Below, piece after piece: positions 61,415 to 64,000 of a stretch of DNA of 64,000 nucleotides. The DNA is from Clostridium_AD frigoriphilum. Its GTDB lineage: Bacteria > Bacillota > Clostridia > Clostridiales > Clostridiaceae. Both the position numbers and the translations under genes were made by a program. Every line of letters starts with the position of its first letter. Position 1 is the stretch's first letter. Below the pieces are notes generated by a model that was not told the DNA's origin, searched no databases, and saw only the letters and a program-made list of their open reading frames with translations. The stretch spans positions 94,353 through 158,352 of the forward strand of contig NZ_JAZHFS010000011.1 of NCBI RefSeq assembly GCF_036541405.1, read 5' to 3'.

Positions 61415-62581
61415 TTAGAAATTAACTTTTTCACCAGTAAATGAGCATGTTAATACTTTTTTCATCTCATCTAAATTTATTGATCTTGGATTTGATCCTG
61501 TACATGCATCTTTTAAGGCATTCTCAGCTATAAAGTCTAAATTAGCATCAAACTCTTCTTTAGTCATACCATTTTCAGAGAAAGATAATGGTATATTTAA
61601 AGTCTTATTTAAATCTTTTATCATATCAGTTAATGAATTTATTAATTCATCATCTGTATTCCCAGCAAGTTTTAATGTTCTAGCGATCGTAGCATATCTA
61701 TCTCCACAAGATTTCTTATTAAAATCTATAACATGTGGAAGTAATATTGCATTTGCAAGACCATGTGCAACGTGGAATACACCACCTATTTTATGCGCCA
61801 TACTATGAGATATTCCTAGTAATGCATTTGAAAATGCCATACCAGCAAGGCATTGTGCCATATGCATCTCATTTCTTGCTTCTACATTACCTTCAAATGA
61901 TTTTACTAAATTCTCCTTAATCATAGTTATAGCTTGCATTGCAAGTGGGTCTGAGAAGTAAGAATGAAGTCCTGCAACATAAGCCTCAAGTGCATGAGTT
62001 AATGCATCCATACCTGTGTGCGCTGTTAATTTTGGTGGCATTGTTTGAGCTAGTGATGGATCAATTATAGCTACATCAGGAGTTAAGTTGAAATCCGCTA
62101 AAGGATATTTTATTTTTGCTTTATAGTCAGTAATTACTGAAAATGCTGTAACTTCTGATGCTGTTCCACTAGTTGATGGTATAGCTATAAATTTAGCCTT
62201 TTGTCTTAAGTCTGGAATACCAAATGGTATAACAGCTTGCTCAAAAGTGAATTCTGGATATTCATAGAAAATCCACATAGCTTTTGCTGCATCAATTGGT
62301 GAACCCCCACCGATTGAAATTATTAAGTCTGGCTCAAATTCTCTCATAACTGCTGCGCCACTCATAACTGTATCTACTGAAGGATCTGGTTCCACTCCAG
62401 TAATATGTTTAACTTCAATTCCGGCTTCATTTAAATAAGCTTCAACCTTATCTAAAAAACCAAATTTTTTCATAGAACTTCCACCAGTAACTATTACCGC
62501 TTTTTTACCTTTTATGGTTTTTAACACTTCTAAAGAATTTTCTCCAAAATAAATATCCCTTGGTAAAGTAAATCTATTCAT
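61415..62581 (-). CDS. Iron-dependent alcohol dehydrogenase
   Basis: 388 aa from the ATG at 62581 (GGAGG 8 bp upstream; the longer frame to 62650 has no site). Group III Fe-ADH fold: IISIGGGSPIDAAKAMWIF for NAD(P), metal ligands in DALTHALEAY and SHSMAHKIGGVFHVAHGLAN. In a clostridium next to hbd and etfA, it most likely reduces butyraldehyde or acetaldehyde to the alcohol, like BdhA/B; substrate is not determined by sequence. Confidence 0.92.
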   Translation of the reverse strand: MNRFTLPRDIYFGENSLEVLKTIKGKKAVIVTGGSSMKKFGFLDKVEAYLNEAGIEVKHITGVEPDPSVDTVMSGAAVMREFEPDLIISIGGGSPIDAAKAMWIFYEYPEFTFEQAVIPFGIPDLRQKAKFIAIPSTSGTASEVTAFSVITDYKAKIKYPLADFNLTPDVAIIDPSLAQTMPPKLTAHTGMDALTHALEAYVAGLHSYFSDPLAMQAITMIKENLVKSFEGNVEARNEMHMAQCLAGMAFSNALLGISHSMAHKIGGVFHVAHGLANAILLPHVIDFNKKSCGDRYATIARTLKLAGNTDDELINSLTDMIKDLNKTLNIPLSFSENGMTKEEFDANLDFIAENALKDACTGSNPRSINLDEMKKVLTCSFTGEKVNF

Positions 62582-62633
62582 TATGTATCCCTCCATTTTT
62601 AAATGTAGTAATGTATTTTTACACATTATATTT

Positions 62634-62707
62634 AGCAATGCTTGTCCCACTGTTTCCTATTTATACGTTATATTGTTAATAATATATCACTTACAGTATA
62701 AAGTCAA
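62634..62707 (-). promoter_or_regulatory. adh promoter with Rex-like site and leader block
   Basis: Promoter TTGACT (62702-62707), 17-bp spacer, TATTAT (62679-62684). TTGTTAATAATATATCAC (62673-62690) overlaps the -10 and fits the Rex consensus TTGTTAANNNNTTAACAA at 11 of 14 fixed positions. In the leader AACAGTGGGACAAGC (minus, 62639-62653) recalls the block of the DUF1646 leaders. Rex would repress adh when NAD+ is high. Confidence 0.5.
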
Positions 62708-62776
62708 CATACTAATAGTTAACTTTAGAAATTATTTACATATTGTTTATATTCGTCTATATTATATATAAATAAT

Positions 62777-62820
62777 AAAGAAGGCATCATAACCATATTA
62801 AGGTTATAATGTCTTCTTTC
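62777..62820 (-). terminator. Terminator after hbd
   Basis: AGAAGGCATCATAACC/GGTTATAATGTCTTCT arms with a T-rich flank, just past the hbd stop. Confidence 0.75.
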
Positions 62821-62841
62821 TATTTGTTTAAAATTAATATC

Positions 62842-63690
62842 TTATTTTGAATAATCAAAGATACCTTTTTTAGTTTTTCTTCCAAGTAATCCGCCTCTAA
62901 CATATTTTCTTAAAAGGCTATGAGCTCTGTACTTAGTATCTCCAGTCTCAGTATATAAAACATCCATGATAGCAAGACATACATCAAGGCCTATAAGATC
63001 TCCGAGTGCAAGAGGTCCCATTGGATGATTAGCGCCAAGTTTCATTGCTTTATCTATGTCTTCTGCAGATGCTATACCTTCTGCCATAATTCCTACAGCT
63101 TCGTTGATCATTGGAATTAATATTCTATTTACAACAAAACCAGGAGCTTCAGCAACTTCTACTGGATCCTTACCTATAGCAATTGCAATTTCTTTAACTG
63201 CATCAAAAGTTTCAGTTGATGTAGCCATTCCTTTGATTATCTCTACAAGTTTCATCATTGGAGCTGGATTAAAGAAATGCATTCCTATAACTTTATCAGG
63301 TCTCTTTGTAGCAGCTCCTACTTCAGTTATAGAAAGTGATGATGTGTTTGATGCTAAAATAGTTTCTGGTTTACAGATTGAATCAAGTTCTGCAAAAATT
63401 TCTTTCTTTATTTTCATAATTTCTACAGCTGCTTCAACTACTAAATCACAGTCTGCTGCTAATTTCATATCAGTAGTTCCTGTAACTCTTGAAAGTATTT
63501 CTTCCATTTGTGCTTCAGTTATTTTTTCTTTTTTAACTGATCTTTCTAAGTTCTTTTTAATTGTAGCAAGTCCTCTATCAACGAATTCATCTTTAATATC
63601 TCTCATTATTACTTCGCATCCATTAGCTGCAAATGTTTGAACAATACCTGCTCCCATAGTTCCAGCGCCAAGTACAAAAATCTTTTTCAT
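62842..63690 (-). CDS. hbd: 3-hydroxybutyryl-CoA dehydrogenase
   Basis: 282 aa, exact family length. N-terminal NAD fold FVLGAGTMGAGIVQTFA; catalytic His in IGMHFFNPAPMMKLVEII; C-terminal domain GANHPMGPLALGDLIGLD. It reduces acetoacetyl-CoA to 3-hydroxybutyryl-CoA on the way to butyryl-CoA. It follows etfA, the usual end of the crt-bcd-etfB-etfA-hbd operon. Confidence 0.98.
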   Translation of the reverse strand: MKKIFVLGAGTMGAGIVQTFAANGCEVIMRDIKDEFVDRGLATIKKNLERSVKKEKITEAQMEEILSRVTGTTDMKLAADCDLVVEAAVEIMKIKKEIFAELDSICKPETILASNTSSLSITEVGAATKRPDKVIGMHFFNPAPMMKLVEIIKGMATSTETFDAVKEIAIAIGKDPVEVAEAPGFVVNRILIPMINEAVGIMAEGIASAEDIDKAMKLGANHPMGPLALGDLIGLDVCLAIMDVLYTETGDTKYRAHSLLRKYVRGGLLGRKTKKGIFDYSK

Positions 63691-63831
63691 AAAAACACAC
63701 CCCTTAAATTTTATTATTTTAAAAATCTTATTTTAGTTACAACAAGACGTAGTATACTTTTTTAAAACTTACTTTAATACTACTTTTTAGCATTAAAGCA
63801 AGTTTTCTTAAATTACTATTATAAAATAAAC

Positions 63832-64000
63832 CTATTTATTTTTTAATGTATTAATTTGAGCTATCATTTCTGGGATTACTTTAAGGAAATCTCCAGCTAT
63901 TGCTACATCGGCAGCTTTCATGATAGGTGCAGTTGCATCTTTATTTATAGCTATTATGAAATCAGAATCTTGCATACCAGCTAAATGCTGAATTGCTCCT
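63832..64000 (-). CDS. etfA: Electron transfer flavoprotein alpha subunit, C-terminal part
   Basis: The last 55 codons are in the window: GAIQHLAGMQDSDFIIAINK followed by DATAPIMKAADVAIAG and DFLKVIPEMIAQI, the C-terminal FAD-domain signature of EtfA. The gene continues beyond the right edge. With EtfB it passes electrons in the bifurcating butyryl-CoA dehydrogenase complex. Confidence 0.95.
   Translation of the reverse strand, partial: GAIQHLAGMQDSDFIIAINKDATAPIMKAADVAIAGDFLKVIPEMIAQINTLKNK

Noticed and set aside
1..64000. CRISPR arrays, rRNA genes and intact tRNA genes
   Set aside because: No regularly spaced direct repeats, no rRNA stretches and no tRNA with proper stems were seen.

Overview
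The window looks like the chromosome of a low-G+C, strictly anaerobic, butyrate-forming clostridium (Clostridium sensu stricto or a close relative). The AT-rich sequence, strong AGGAGG-type ribosome sites, a ferredoxin-type [FeFe] hydrogenase, the electron-bifurcating NfnAB pair, hbd with the end of etfA (the crt-bcd-etfBA-hbd order), an iron alcohol dehydrogenase, a CIRCE-controlled groESL, a spore-type LysM/GH18 enzyme and a clostridial tmRNA/smpB/rnr block all agree. Species cannot be named from sequence alone.

Layout. 0.0-8.2 kb: a partial coiled-coil gene, then the Kdp potassium pump (two tiny membrane peptides, kdpA, kdpB, kdpC). It is followed by a KdpD cut down to its N-terminal and USP domains and by a separate PAS histidine kinase. 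8.7-12.2 kb: a small unknown gene whose end abuts a decayed second kdpD fragment, a group-B-like [FeFe] hydrogenase, and a DUF2089 regulator with two small partners. 12.7-25.2 kb: one long leftward chemosensory operon (CheY, soluble double-tip MCP, two triple-CheW scaffolds, CheB, a response regulator, an HPt-STAS protein, CheR, CheA with two HPt domains, and a ParA ATPase) with no flagellar genes, CheC or CheD beside it. 25.5-36.0 kb: an accessory region with an hsdM scrap, a dispersed repeat, a type VII (LXG) effector operon, a broken AbiE system, a 170-nt second copy of the tmRNA core, a SLATT membrane protein and a membrane-anchored HNH nuclease, ending at the intact tmRNA gene. A 13-nt piece of the tmRNA 3' end recurs at 25.8 kb and could mark the far edge of an integrated island. 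36.6-64.0 kb: housekeeping genes (smpB, rnr, rsuA, pgi, LysM/GH18, two DUF1646 transporters, a DUF475 protein, guaA, guaB, groEL/groES, ogg, nfnAB, adh, hbd, etfA).

Regulation visible in sequence: a CIRCE operator before groES; a purine-riboswitch-like leader with altered core nucleotides and a terminator before guaB; promoter-leader modules sharing a short block before both DUF1646 genes (one with a leader terminator); a Rex-like site over the adh -10 box; a candidate small RNA with its own promoter and terminator near 39.85 kb.

Best candidates for new biology: the variant guanine-type riboswitch on guaB, the tmRNA-linked defence island (including a toxin remnant whose C-terminus is borrowed from the tmRNA tag), the ParA-linked non-flagellar chemosensory system with a double-tip soluble receptor, and the LXG operon headed by an M16-like protein. 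All functional statements are read from sequence patterns without database searches.
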